Of a stretch of DNA of 64,000 nucleotides, positions 19,645 to 28,616 are shown in pieces. The notes under the pieces are model-generated. The model did not search any database and had not been told where the DNA came from. It saw only the letters and a program-made list of their open reading frames with translations. Location: contig CAWAPE010000008.1 in NCBI GenBank assembly GCA_963783855.1, forward strand, positions 137,552 to 201,551, written 5' to 3'. A program made the translations under genes and the position numbers. How positions within the stretch are numbered: position 1 is the stretch's first letter; each line of letters starts with the position of its first letter. This DNA comes from JAKAGZ01 sp963783855 (GTDB lineage: Bacteria; Bacteroidota; Ignavibacteria; Ignavibacteriales; Ignavibacteriaceae).

Positions 19645-19752
19645 AAACAAACCTTTAATTTGAACCAATATTAAATAAAAGGCGAAATAAAATCAATGTC
19701 GTAATATTCGCATACTTACTAACATTTCAATGAATTCGACTTTTTCTGCTCG

Positions 19753-20215
19753 CTAGCCATGTCGTAATTTTACAAGCATTTCAATTTCAACCGGGGCGTC
19801 AATCGGCAGTTCACTTACACCCACAGCACTTCTGGAATGTTTCCCGTTTTCGCCAAATATTTTACCTAATAATTCTGATGCTCCGTTTGCAACTTTCGGT
19901 TGTGCGGTAAATCCGTCTGCACTGTTTACAAAAGCAGTTAATTTTACTACCTGTTCTATTTTATCCAGATCTCCTATTACACCCTTAATGGCACCAAGAC
20001 AGTTTAAAGCACAAATCTCAGCAGCTTGCCTTCCCTCGTCTTCGCTAACTTCCTTTCCAACTTTGCCTTTAAATTTTAATTCACCCTTTTACAGTAGGCA
20101 GTTGACCTGATGTCATTACAAGATCATTCACTTTTATTGCCGGAATATATGCTGCCAGCGGTTTAGCAGCTTCAGGAACAGATAATCCCAATTCTTTTAT
20201 TTTATCCTCAATCAT
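19753..20215 (-). pseudogene. ridA: RidA/YjgF-family enamine deaminase, frame broken once
   Basis: RidA hydrolyses reactive enamine/imine intermediates from PLP enzymes. The minus strand from ATG 20215 reads IEDKIKELGLSVPEAAKPLA and VMTSGQLPTVKG, then meets a TGA. In the next frame the protein continues GELKFKGKVGKEVSEDEGRQ, CALNCLGAIKG, VVKLTAFVNSADGF and SRSAVGVSELPIDAPVEIEM, ending at 19753. Dropping one base in the run at 20084-20090 restores a protein of about 153 residues, normal for the longer RidA subgroup. No other defect is visible, so either a very recent mutation or a homopolymer sequencing error is likely. Confidence 0.85.
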
Positions 20216-20283
20216 TTTTTAGTCTCCATTTTTGTTATTTTTAACCGACAAATCTGAAAATAATTACCTAAAGCTAAGGAATA

Positions 20284-21054
20284 ATGAATATGATTGAAAG
20301 AAAATTCGGAGAACTGGTTGCGATTATGAGAAAACTAAGGGTAGAATGTCCATGGGATCGGGAGCAAACCAATGATTCTATAAAAGCGGCCACAATTGAA
20401 GAAGCATACGAAGTTGTGGAATCTATCGATAACAATGACTACGATGAACTAAAAAAAGAACTTGGTGACCTTCTTCTGCATATAGTGTTCCATTCTATAA
20501 TAGCAGAAGAAAAAGAAAAATTTAAACTGGAAGATGTAATTGAATCTATAAAAGAAAAATTAATTAGAAGACATCCGCATGTATTTGGTGAGACAGTTGT
20601 TAATGACTCCAACGATGTGAAGAAAAACTGGGAAGTAATTAAGATGAAGGAAGGCAGAGATTCTGTGCTGGAGGGAGTTCCTGAAAAGCTTCCATCTTTA
20701 CAGAGAGCGCACAGACTGCAAGAAAAAGCTGCAAAAGTAGGTTTCGACTGGGAAAAGAAAGAGGATGTCTGGAAAAAGGTAATTGAAGAAATTGAGGAAA
20801 TGCATATTTCCGAAAAGGAAGAGACACACGAAGAACTTGAAAATGAAATAGGCGATGTATTTTTTGCGATGGTGAATTATGCAAGATTTTTAAACGTAAA
20901 TCCTGAAAACGCATTAAGAAGAACTAACAAAAAATTTATTAAACGATTTAATTATGTTGAAAAGAAAGTTGCAGAATCCGGCAGAAAAATCACTGAATCT
21001 AACTTAGAGGAAATGGATAAATACTGGAATGAAAGTAAAACCCGGAAACTTTAA
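20284..21054 (+). CDS. mazG: Nucleoside triphosphate pyrophosphohydrolase MazG
   Basis: MazG hydrolyses NTPs to NMPs and PPi and can lower ppGpp levels. The 256-residue protein has two MazG domains: the first with ECPWDREQTNDSIKAATIEEAYE (split over residues 22-44) and KKELGDLLLHIVFHS, the second with VGFDWEKKEDVW and EIGDVFFAMVNYARFLN. The Glu/Asp residues of the metal sites (EExxE and ExxD type) are present in both. Its TAA overlaps the TAA of convergent phoH within a shared TTAA at 21051-21054. Confidence 0.94.
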   Translation: MNMIERKFGELVAIMRKLRVECPWDREQTNDSIKAATIEEAYEVVESIDNNDYDELKKELGDLLLHIVFHSIIAEEKEKFKLEDVIESIKEKLIRRHPHVFGETVVNDSNDVKKNWEVIKMKEGRDSVLEGVPEKLPSLQRAHRLQEKAAKVGFDWEKKEDVWKKVIEEIEEMHISEKEETHEELENEIGDVFFAMVNYARFLNVNPENALRRTNKKFIKRFNYVEKKVAESGRKITESNLEEMDKYWNESKTRKL

Positions 21055-22019
21055 GTAGGATTATCACCATTATTAAATTTTTCGTACGCGTCTATAATAT
21101 CTTTTACAAGCCTGTGTCTTACCACATCTGATTTATCAAAATAGACAAAACCAACCCCCTCAATATTGCTCAAAATGTCTTTTGCCTGTACAAGTCCGCT
21201 TACACTTTTACCGGGCAAGTCTATCTGTGTTACATCCCCTGTAATTATGGCTTTTGAATTTGCTCCCAAACGTGTTAGAAACATTTTCATTTGCGTATCT
21301 GTGGCATTCTGTGCTTCATCAAGAATGACATATCCGTTGTTTAAAGTTCGTCCCCTCATATAGGCAAGCGGAACAATTTCAACAACACGTTTTTCAATAT
21401 AGCCTTTTAATTTATCGCTTGGCATCATATCATCAAGAGCATCATATAACGGTCTAAGATACGGATCAATTTTTTCGCGGAAGTCACCTGGTAAAAACCC
21501 GAGACTTTCACCAGCTTCAACTGCGGGTCTGGCAAGAACAATTTTATTTACAATCCCTTTTTTAAGCGCTGCTACAGCCAGGGCTACTGCAAGATAGGTT
21601 TTGCCGGTACCGGCAGGACCAATAGCAAAGCAAATATCGTTTTTATTTGCTGTTTGTAAATATTTAGCCTGTCCGGGTGTGCGGGCGCGTATTGCGTCAT
21701 TCTTTGTATAGAGGATAACAGAATCAATATCTTTTTCGTCAACAACTTCCTTCCCTTCAACAGTCAGGTCCAGGATTGTTTCAACATCAGAAGATTGTAA
21801 ACGGCCATTAGTATTTAGAACATATATCATTTCTTTAAATACTTTTTCAATTATCGTTATTTCTTCTGTAACTCCTTTTACAATAACATTATCGCCTCTA
21901 ACTGTAATGCTGGCATTAAATCTGTCTTCAACTAACTTCAGATTATTATCATTTGAACCTAAAAGGGAAAGCATATCAGCATTTTCCAGGATAATATGTT
22001 TTTCAACAGCAGTCATCAT
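21051..22019 (-). CDS. phoH: PhoH-like ATPase (PhoL)
   Basis: PhoH/PhoL proteins are RNA-associated P-loop ATPases, in several bacteria linked to rRNA maturation and often next to ybeY. The 322-residue sequence has an N-terminal KH-like region, then Walker A AIGPAGTGKTYLAVALA (about 132-148), RPAVEAGESLGFLPGD, and Walker B YVILDEAQNAT (about 232). The expected downstream ybeY is not here, since mazG converges directly on the phoH stop. A terminator of the upstream LysM operon ends just before its ribosome-binding site. Confidence 0.93.
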   Translation of the reverse strand: MMTAVEKHIILENADMLSLLGSNDNNLKLVEDRFNASITVRGDNVIVKGVTEEITIIEKVFKEMIYVLNTNGRLQSSDVETILDLTVEGKEVVDEKDIDSVILYTKNDAIRARTPGQAKYLQTANKNDICFAIGPAGTGKTYLAVALAVAALKKGIVNKIVLARPAVEAGESLGFLPGDFREKIDPYLRPLYDALDDMMPSDKLKGYIEKRVVEIVPLAYMRGRTLNNGYVILDEAQNATDTQMKMFLTRLGANSKAIITGDVTQIDLPGKSVSGLVQAKDILSNIEGVGFVYFDKSDVVRHRLVKDIIDAYEKFNNGDNPT

Positions 22020-22036
22020 TCTCCTATAAAAAAAGA

Positions 22037-22066
22037 AACCCTTACCACAAAAATATGATAAGGGTT
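22037..22066 (-). terminator. Rho-independent terminator after the lipoprotein-LysM operon
   Basis: On the minus strand the arms AACCCTTA and TAAGGGTT (22037-22044 and 22059-22066) form a hairpin with a 14-base loop, followed by TTCTTTTTTT. It lies 37 bp past the LysM gene and just before phoH. Confidence 0.75.
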
Positions 22067-22102
22067 CCCTACGTTCAAGTAAATAGCTAAGCTAAGAAAA
22101 TA

Positions 22103-22783
22103 TTATTGAACCGGAGCTGGTTTATAATTTCTTCTGATTTTATCGTATTTAGCTTTTTCTGCGTCAGTAAGATTTGGAATTGTAAAAACTTGTTTTGGAT
22201 AAATCAGATCAGGATTTTTAATTTTATCACGATTAGCTTTGTAAATATTTGGCCATGCAAAACCGTTTCCATAAAAATCTTTTTTCTTAGCAATATTCCA
22301 GAGACAGTCTCCTCTAACAACTGTGTAGTCAACTTCTTTCGGAGCTTCTATCCAGTTATCAAGTGCTCTCTGCATATTCTGTACTCTATCATAAAACTGT
22401 GGCAATGCAGTAATTTTATTCATTTTAAGTGCATCAAGATCTTTCTGCCTGTCAGCTTTTGGACCTTCTTTCATGTTAATATTTGATTCTAATTCGCTTA
22501 CAGCTTTTTCAAAGTTGTTAACATCAGCTTGTGTAGCACCAACCATTGCATAAAGTTCGCTCATGCAATCGCCATAGTCCTGTACATTTGTGTTTTTAAG
22601 ATTGTCAACTTCTGTCTGTAAAGAATTTAATTCTTGTGTCAGACTTTCTTTTTGTGACCTGAGATCAGTCATCATAGCTTCCCACTGATCGCTCGATAAA
22701 GTATCCTGTTCGGTTTCCTGAGCAAAAATATTTGCAGAGAAAAACAACAGAATGGCAAATAAGCCTATTAAATATTTTTTCAT
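22103..22783 (-). CDS. Secreted coiled-coil protein with C-terminal LysM domain
   Basis: The 226-residue product starts MKKYLIGLFAILLFFSANIFAQ, a Sec signal peptide. A long coiled-coil region follows (about residues 38-140, with QKESLTQELNSLQTEVDNLK and similar heptads), then a LysM peptidoglycan-binding domain with YTVVRGDCLWNIAKK and WPNIYKANRDKIKNPDLIYP near residues 152-197. Start 22783 is chosen because GGAG precedes it by six bases; the longer frame adds six residues. The gene follows a small coiled-coil lipoprotein gene, so both probably help tether the envelope to peptidoglycan. Confidence 0.86.
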   Translation of the reverse strand: MKKYLIGLFAILLFFSANIFAQETEQDTLSSDQWEAMMTDLRSQKESLTQELNSLQTEVDNLKNTNVQDYGDCMSELYAMVGATQADVNNFEKAVSELESNINMKEGPKADRQKDLDALKMNKITALPQFYDRVQNMQRALDNWIEAPKEVDYTVVRGDCLWNIAKKKDFYGNGFAWPNIYKANRDKIKNPDLIYPKQVFTIPNLTDAEKAKYDKIRRNYKPAPVQ

Positions 22784-22825
22784 TTTATTCTCCAATTTCA
22801 TTTTTAAACTTAAATTCCTAAAAGA

Positions 22826-23101
22826 TTAATTTTCCATTTTTTCCAAGTTAGCTTTAGTTTCTGCTTTTAACTTATTGCATTGTTCAAGTTTAGCATTTTT
22901 TTCAGCTATTTGTTTTTCAAGATCTGCCCTCTGATCTTTTAAGGAATTAACCTGAGCTTGTAGAGAATTAACTTCACTTCGTAAGCCATTCAATTGAGCC
23001 ATTTCAGCGTCACTTACGCCTCCGCACCCGCTTATCATTGCAGTAGATGCAGCAAATACTGCGACTAAAGCAACTGTTCTAACTAACTTCATCACCTTCA
23101 T
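22826..23101 (-). CDS. Small coiled-coil lipoprotein
   Basis: The 91-residue protein has a signal peptide with a lipobox ending MISGC (Cys26), so the mature N-terminus should be lipid-modified. The rest is one continuous coiled coil (LNGLRSEVNSLQAQVNSLKD, then LEKQIAEKNAKLEQCNKL). This is an Lpp-like layout but not the Lpp sequence. GGAGG lies six bases before the ATG. It is 42 bp upstream of the LysM gene and very likely in the same operon. Confidence 0.82.
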   Translation of the reverse strand: MKVMKLVRTVALVAVFAASTAMISGCGGVSDAEMAQLNGLRSEVNSLQAQVNSLKDQRADLEKQIAEKNAKLEQCNKLKAETKANLEKMEN

Positions 23102-23293
23102 TTAGTACCTCCAAGATATTATGAATTATTATACGAGAAAATAACAGTTTAATATTGTTTTCACAAACTCTAAATTAGTTTTTTTAATTTTAAAATCTTT
23201 AAAAACTTAATAAACAATAGATTATAAACGTGTAACGCAAAATATGAAATTTTTGTAGTAAAAAATGCTACTTTTATGGTACATTTAAAACTA

Positions 23294-23411
23294 ATCAAAA
23301 AAATGATTAAATCAGCCTTTTTTCAACAAAACTTGTGAATTTATTTCCTGCAATAATTAAATGGTCAAAAACTGGAATATTTAGCAATTTTCCGGCATCT
23401 ACCAGTTTTTT
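23294..23411 (-). repeat. Direct copy of the radC 3' end (about 115 bp)
   Basis: Bases 23308-23410 repeat 23628-23730 almost exactly, including the last codons and stop of radC (VFDHLIIAGNKFTSFVEKRLI over about 34 codons). A few more bases match outside (AATCAAAAA). The two copies have the same orientation and are separated by about 217 bp of unrelated sequence. The copy has no start and encodes no complete domain. Confidence 0.93.
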
Positions 23412-23456
23412 TGTTTGGTTTTTATTTCAACATAATATCAACATTTACGAGGAATG

Positions 23457-23499
23457 ATTCAATAGATCATTGGAATGAAAATAGAACTACATCCTTTGG
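23457..23499 (-). promoter_or_regulatory. Diverged copy of the shared 43-bp motif
   Basis: Read on the minus strand this segment aligns without gaps to 60500-60542 with 37 of 43 bases identical, including GATGTAGT and TGATCTATTGAAT. It lies between the two radC 3' copies and points towards the lipoprotein-LysM operon, about 360 bp upstream of its start. A binding-site role is inferred. Confidence 0.55.
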
Positions 23500-23625
23500 G
23501 TGAGTTTATAATGTATATTCCCGGAGTACGCTTTTCAAATTTGTCCTTTTTGATGAATTTACATCGGAAATAAAAATTTATAAATTCGAAAATTTCTAAG
23601 AACTTAATATATAATCAAAAATTAA

Positions 23626-24306
23626 TTAAATCAGCCTTTTTTCAACAAAACTTGTGAATTTATTTCCTGCAATAATTAAATGGTCAAAAACTGGAATATT
23701 TAGCAATTTTCCGGCATCTACCAGTTTTTCTGTAATCGAAATATCCTCCCTGCTGGGTTCAGTATTCCCGCTGGGATGGTTATGTAACAAAATGATACTG
23801 GCTGAACTATTCTCGATTGCTGCTTTAAATATTTCTCGTGGGTGAACTACACTTGAGTTCAGGTTACCAATAGATATTACTTCATATTTAATAATTTTAT
23901 TTGCTGAATTCAAACACACTACAATAAATTTTTCTTTCAATTCATCTTTTAAAAGAGGAATAAAAATTTCTGCAACATCCCCTGGTTTTGTAATCTTTTT
24001 TTCAGAAAACCATTTTGATTGTGATTGAATTCTTCTGCCAAGTTCAAATGCCGCCAGTAAAGTAGCGGCTTTATCTTTGCCAATACCCTGAGTTTTTATC
24101 AATTTAGAAAAAGTAGTTGAGGCTAATACAGCAAGGTTTCTATTAGAATTTAATAACTCCTGCGCTACACTTATTACTGAATTCCCTTTTGTTCCGGTTC
24201 GTAAAAGAATTGCAAGTAATTCTGCATCGGTTAGACTACTAACACCTCTTATAGATAATTTTTCCCTGGGCCTGTCATCAAGTGGAAGATCTTTTACTTT
24301 TAAAAT
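23626..24306 (-). CDS. radC: DNA repair-type protein RadC (JAB/MPN domain), non-canonical start
   Basis: RadC proteins have a helix-hairpin-helix region and a JAB-type metalloprotease domain; their role is uncertain. From ATT at 24304-24306 the frame reads LKVKDLPLDDRPREKL, SLTDAELLAILLRTGTKGNS, TQGIGKDKAATLLAA, then the JAB motif LLHNHPSGNTEPSREDI (metal His-x-His and Ser/Asp) and ends SFVEKRLI. That gives 226 residues, the usual length. No ATG, GTG or TTG occurs in frame before a TTG at 24102, which would delete the N-terminal third. ATT falls where homologs have Met and follows GGGGAGG by four bases. Its stop region is duplicated about 320 bp further on. Confidence 0.9.
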   Translation of the reverse strand: MLKVKDLPLDDRPREKLSIRGVSSLTDAELLAILLRTGTKGNSVISVAQELLNSNRNLAVLASTTFSKLIKTQGIGKDKAATLLAAFELGRRIQSQSKWFSEKKITKPGDVAEIFIPLLKDELKEKFIVVCLNSANKIIKYEVISIGNLNSSVVHPREIFKAAIENSSASIILLHNHPSGNTEPSREDISITEKLVDAGKLLNIPVFDHLIIAGNKFTSFVEKRLI

Positions 24307-24319
24307 ATTTCCTCCCCTT

Positions 24320-26059
24320 TTAATTTACTGGTTTATACCTTTCAATTAATTGGTAAAGACCTGACTGATATTTTAAAATATTCAGATACATATTTACATG
24401 CTCATCATTAAAAGAAATGTTATTATGAAACCCTTTCATTTCTTTTTGAGAGTTTAAAATTTTATTTATCCTATCTGTATCATTATTTGAAGAATTTATT
24501 GCAGAAAGAATATATTCCGCTGTATCGTAACCGTAAAGGACGTTTCTGTTTGCTTCCATATTTGTCTGTGAAGAAAACTCTCTGTTTAATGTGACATATC
24601 CGGGATCTTTATAATCAATGAAAAAATCTGAGGTGATTTTTAAATCATTACTCAGCGTAGTTGAGGTTTCTAATCCTTTAGCAGAAAACCAATCCTGATT
24701 TCCATACATTGGAACATACAGACTATCTAAAACAAGGCTTGATAGAATTACCGGTGCATCATTTTTATCAGAGATTGGTGCATAAATTGCTTCAAGAGTG
24801 TCCCTGAATACATTTAGCTGATTAATCTGCTGCGTTATCTGAATACTATTAGGAGGGAAAACCTGGTGAGCAAGAACGTCGCCCCCTAGCAATCTGTATT
24901 CCCTGATAAAGGCATCTGCAAGATTTCCTGAATATCCCAGACTTGAATTTAGCACCGCAACATTATTTTTTCTTTCCACAAAAAACAAATAATCTGCCAT
25001 AGCCTTACCACGTGCAGCAAATGATGGATTAGCCTGGAAGATATTATTATTCCTGCTGGCCAGTAGATTATCTGTAGCTGTTGGAGAAATTACTTTGATG
25101 TTACTTCCCTCAAAAGCATTTCCAGCTGCAATTACTTCATCACTAAATACCGGTCCGATTACAATTTTAAGTGAGGGAATACCTTCAAATTCATCGGCAA
25201 TGTCTTTAATTCTGTCTTTATCGCGTTTTGTATCTCTGATCAACAAACCGATTTTATTCCCGTGTGTTCTGTTATATCTGGAAACAGCAAACTTAATTCC
25301 TTCAAGAATTTCGCTCACAGGTGTTCTACTTTGAAGTTGATTCTCTGAATAATTTAATGGAAGCATTACACCAATTATTGCGGAGCTGGGAGTTATTTGT
25401 TTGTTTTTCGAGGCTGCCTCGTACAGTCTTCTTGCTTCAATGCTTTCCGGGCTTGATGGATAATTCCTGAACACTTCTGAAAATATCCGCAGTCCATCAA
25501 TTGTATTCCCATTATACACGTAAGATTTCGCAAGCAATAATAATAAATATGCTTTTACTTTTTTAGAAGAAGCAGAATTATAAAGCCCCTGAATATCATC
25601 CGGATTTAAATAATTTGCAGATAATTTTTCTCCAATAGATTTTGCTTCCTTTAAATATGAAGCTGATTCAGATTCAGCTATTATCAAATCAATTTCTTCA
25701 AGTGCACTATTATATTCTCTTTGTTCTATATAGGCTTTTGTAATTACAATCCGGGCCTCATCTGCATATTTGCTGTCTGCATAAAAATTAAGGAACTGGT
25801 TTAATGTACTGATTGCATCGCTATACTGTCTGATTGCAAGCAGACTTTTCCCTTTAAACAAAAAAGAGGCTGTTGTTTTGGAGTTGAAATCATTTTCTCC
25901 AATGATCTGGTCAAATAATGATATTGCCTGAGAATAATTTCTTGAATTGTAAAAATTCATTGCCGATTGGAATTCTCTATCAACTTTTTGATTTAATCCC
26001 TGACTATATACGGAGGAAATTATAAATAAGAGTAAAAGTAAAATTTTTGACTTAACCAT
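24320..26059 (-). CDS. Secreted TPR and type-1 periplasmic-binding-domain protein
   Basis: The 579-residue protein has a signal peptide (SKILLLLLFIISSVYSQ), tetratricopeptide-like repeats over about residues 25-220 (QSAMNFYNSRNYSQAISLFD, YADEARIVITKAYIEQREY), and a C-terminal domain like LivK-type amino-acid-binding proteins (IGVMLPLNY, PVFSDEVIAAG, VISPTATDN). This combination resembles LpoA-like penicillin-binding-protein activators and other envelope ligand-binding proteins; I cannot tell which. The start at 26059 gives the signal peptide and overlaps the stop of the upstream TPR gene by 8 bp, after AAGG. Confidence 0.83.
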   Translation of the reverse strand: MVKSKILLLLLFIISSVYSQGLNQKVDREFQSAMNFYNSRNYSQAISLFDQIIGENDFNSKTTASFLFKGKSLLAIRQYSDAISTLNQFLNFYADSKYADEARIVITKAYIEQREYNSALEEIDLIIAESESASYLKEAKSIGEKLSANYLNPDDIQGLYNSASSKKVKAYLLLLLAKSYVYNGNTIDGLRIFSEVFRNYPSSPESIEARRLYEAASKNKQITPSSAIIGVMLPLNYSENQLQSRTPVSEILEGIKFAVSRYNRTHGNKIGLLIRDTKRDKDRIKDIADEFEGIPSLKIVIGPVFSDEVIAAGNAFEGSNIKVISPTATDNLLASRNNNIFQANPSFAARGKAMADYLFFVERKNNVAVLNSSLGYSGNLADAFIREYRLLGGDVLAHQVFPPNSIQITQQINQLNVFRDTLEAIYAPISDKNDAPVILSSLVLDSLYVPMYGNQDWFSAKGLETSTTLSNDLKITSDFFIDYKDPGYVTLNREFSSQTNMEANRNVLYGYDTAEYILSAINSSNNDTDRINKILNSQKEMKGFHNNISFNDEHVNMYLNILKYQSGLYQLIERYKPVN

Positions 26060-26975
26060 TGTTAACCTTGTTATTTTCAAGAGCAGTTGATGCATTCTTT
26101 TTGCCGGTTATTGCAAATTTATTCTCCGGATCTAATTTTAGAGCCATATCAAAATATACAATAGCGTCTTTAGGTTTTTTAGCCTGATAGCAGGCTTCAC
26201 CCAAATTTGCATAAATTTCAGAAGATGCTTCTTCTGTAAGTTCAATATATTTTAAGAAATTTTCTTCAGCTTTTAAAAAATCACCGGATTTTAAATAGAT
26301 TTTTCCAGCCCACTCTCTAACAGAGGCATCATTTGGATTTAACTTCTTAGCCTTTTCAACCGGAAGAATTGCGTGGGCATACATTCCTAAATGATAATAA
26401 GAGATTGCAAAAATAAGACTTAATTCCCAAAAATTTCCATACAGTAGTTCAGCTTTCTTGGCAAAAGATAGAGCACTTTCAAAATTTGTTAATTCAATTT
26501 CTATTTTGGCCATATAAAGGTAGGCTTCGTGCAATAATTCGGAATGTTCTTCAACAGAGATGAAATTTAATAAATTGATCTTGGCCATTTCATATTCTTC
26601 CAGCATAAAGTTGGAGTAGCCAAGAAAAAATGAAACTATCGGTTCTTCTTCAGGCGGGATAAAACCCAAAACATCATTAGACTCTTCCCACATGGAGTTC
26701 CTGAGAAGAAATTGTCCTAGATATAACCTTACTTCTTTATTTTCCGGATCAGTAATTAAAAAATCTTTAAGTAGCTGTATTGCTGAAGTAGTTTTACCCA
26801 GTAATTCATAAAGATCGGCCAGTAGTAAATAAGGCTCTGTATTTTCAGGGTGTTGATCAATTAATGATTTATACACCTGTATAGCGTGCAGGTGTTTCCC
26901 CGAAGTCTCGAAATCTCGAGCCTGCTTAATTTTATGATCTATCCTGTATTTTGTTTCTGTTTTTTCTATTCCCAT
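26052..26975 (-). CDS. TPR-repeat protein
   Basis: The 307-residue protein is made of about seven tetratricopeptide repeats (for example AIQVYKSLIDQHPENTEPYL, NPNDASVREWAGKIYLKSGD, IYANLGEACYQAKKPKDAIV). There is no signal peptide, so a cytoplasmic scaffold role is likely. It overlaps the end of guaA by 10 bp and the following periplasmic-binding gene by 8 bp, so the three form one translation-coupled unit. Partners are unknown. Confidence 0.82.
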   Translation of the reverse strand: MGIEKTETKYRIDHKIKQARDFETSGKHLHAIQVYKSLIDQHPENTEPYLLLADLYELLGKTTSAIQLLKDFLITDPENKEVRLYLGQFLLRNSMWEESNDVLGFIPPEEEPIVSFFLGYSNFMLEEYEMAKINLLNFISVEEHSELLHEAYLYMAKIEIELTNFESALSFAKKAELLYGNFWELSLIFAISYYHLGMYAHAILPVEKAKKLNPNDASVREWAGKIYLKSGDFLKAEENFLKYIELTEEASSEIYANLGEACYQAKKPKDAIVYFDMALKLDPENKFAITGKKNASTALENNKVNNG

Positions 26976-28510
26976 TCTATTGTTGCCGGAGGTTTGGAAC
27001 TGATATCGTAGACTACTCTGTTCACTCCCCTTACTTTATTTATTATTTTATTAGAAACCTGTGCAAGAAAATCTGCATCAAACTTAAACCAGTCTGCCGT
27101 CATTCCATCTGTTGAAGTAACTGCTCTTAAAGCGAGTACATTTTCGTAAGTTCTGGCATCACCCATTACACCCACAGTTTGAACCGGGAGTAAAACGCAA
27201 AAGGCCTGCCATATTTTATTATATAATCCTCCGCTTCTAAGTTCAGAGATAAAAATATCGTCAGCCTCGCGTAAAATGTCAAGTCTCTGTTTTGTGATAT
27301 CTCCAAGTAGTCTTACAGCAAGTCCTGGGCCGGGAAATGGATGCCTGTCTATAAAATTCTCAGGGATTTTCAGCTCCCGTCCTACATTTCTTACCTCATC
27401 CTTAAATAATTCTCTGAATGGTTCAATAAGTTTTAGATGCATTTTTTCGGGCAATCCACCCACATTGTGATGCGTTTTAATAGTTACAGAAGCACCCTTT
27501 ACAGAGACGGATTCAATAACATCCGGATACAGAGTTCCCTGGACTAAAAAATCCACCTGATCATATTTTTTTGCTTCTTTTTCAAAAACTTCGATAAAAG
27601 TATTCCCAATGATTTTTCTTTTCTTTTCAGGATCAGAAGTTCCTTCAAGCCTGCCCAGGAATAATTCAGATGCATTTATATTTTTTACATCGAGGTTTAA
27701 TTCTTCATTAAAGACTTTTTCAATCACAGAGCTTTCATCTTTTCTCATTAAGCCAGTGTCGATATGAATACAAATTAAATTTTCTCCAATCGCCTTTTTC
27801 ACTAGTACTGCAGCAACAGTTGAGTCTACACCACCACTTAACGCACAAATTGCCTTTTTATTTCCAATTTTTTCTTTTATTCCTGAAATTGAATCTTCAA
27901 CAAAATTATGAGATGTCCAGTCTGCAGAACATTTACAAATTTCAAAAAGGAAATTATTTATGATTTTGGTGCCTTCTTCACTGTGTACAACTTCAGGATG
28001 AAATTGTACTCCATAAATATTTCTGGATTCATTTGAGATTGCACAAATTGGTGTTGAATTTGAAACTCCATTAACAGCAAATCCTTCCGGAACTTCTGTG
28101 ACATAATCTCCGTGGCTCATCCACACTGTAGATTTCTTCTTTACATCATTAAATAATCTTGTAGAAGTACCAGAAATTTCAAGTTCTGCTTTTCCGTATT
28201 CCCTGTCATCTGCGGGTTTAATTTCGCCATCAAAATTTTTACAGATTATGTTGAATCCGTAGCAGATGCCCAGGAGTGGAATTCCAAGTTTTAGTATTTC
28301 ATTTTCTAATTGTGGAGCATCATCGTCATACACACTCATTGGTCCACCGGAAAGAATTATTCCAATGGGATTTAACTCTTTAACTTTTTCCAGAGTAATT
28401 GTATGAGGATGAATTTCAGAATAGACATTGGCTTCTCTAACACGCCTAGTAATAAGCTGTGTAAATTGTGAGCCAAAATCTATGATAAGGATCGTTTCTC
28501 TTTTATGCAT
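26966..28510 (-). CDS. guaA: GMP synthase (glutamine-hydrolysing)
   Basis: GuaA converts XMP, ATP and glutamine to GMP. The 514-residue protein has the class I amidotransferase domain with ILSGGPMSVYDDDAP, the nucleophile Cys in LLGICYGFN (about residue 82), and YGVQFHPEV (catalytic His near 171), followed by the PP-loop ALSGGVDSTVAAVLV (about 222) and the C-terminal dimerisation domain ending KPPATIEWE. It is full length with no defects. It is preceded by a strong hairpin terminator. Confidence 0.97.
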   Translation of the reverse strand: MHKRETILIIDFGSQFTQLITRRVREANVYSEIHPHTITLEKVKELNPIGIILSGGPMSVYDDDAPQLENEILKLGIPLLGICYGFNIICKNFDGEIKPADDREYGKAELEISGTSTRLFNDVKKKSTVWMSHGDYVTEVPEGFAVNGVSNSTPICAISNESRNIYGVQFHPEVVHSEEGTKIINNFLFEICKCSADWTSHNFVEDSISGIKEKIGNKKAICALSGGVDSTVAAVLVKKAIGENLICIHIDTGLMRKDESSVIEKVFNEELNLDVKNINASELFLGRLEGTSDPEKKRKIIGNTFIEVFEKEAKKYDQVDFLVQGTLYPDVIESVSVKGASVTIKTHHNVGGLPEKMHLKLIEPFRELFKDEVRNVGRELKIPENFIDRHPFPGPGLAVRLLGDITKQRLDILREADDIFISELRSGGLYNKIWQAFCVLLPVQTVGVMGDARTYENVLALRAVTSTDGMTADWFKFDADFLAQVSNKIINKVRGVNRVVYDISSKPPATIEWE

Positions 28511-28533
28511 TTATTTTAGGATGGGGTTTTAAA

Positions 28534-28570
28534 ACAGAAACAAAATCCTATATAAGGATTTTGTTTCTGT
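28534..28570 (-). terminator. Strong hairpin terminator between gcvH and guaA
   Basis: Perfect 16-bp arms (28534-28549 and 28555-28570) enclose a 5-base loop. In the minus direction the stem is followed by TTTTAAAA. It follows gcvH and separates it from guaA. Confidence 0.85.
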
Positions 28571-28616
28571 AAAGGAATTCATTAAAATTTACGGATATTC
28601 GGAATCAAATAACTAT

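Larger units (their letters stand above)
23102..23625. other. Gene-poor stretch holding a radC 3'-end copy and a copy of the shared regulatory motif
   Basis: No gene is seen. The part next to the lipoprotein gene is AT-rich and must contain its promoter; it includes the short inverted repeat GTAG...CTAC at 23256-23272. Further on lie the radC 3'-end duplicate and the diverged 43-bp motif, listed separately. Confidence 0.7.
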
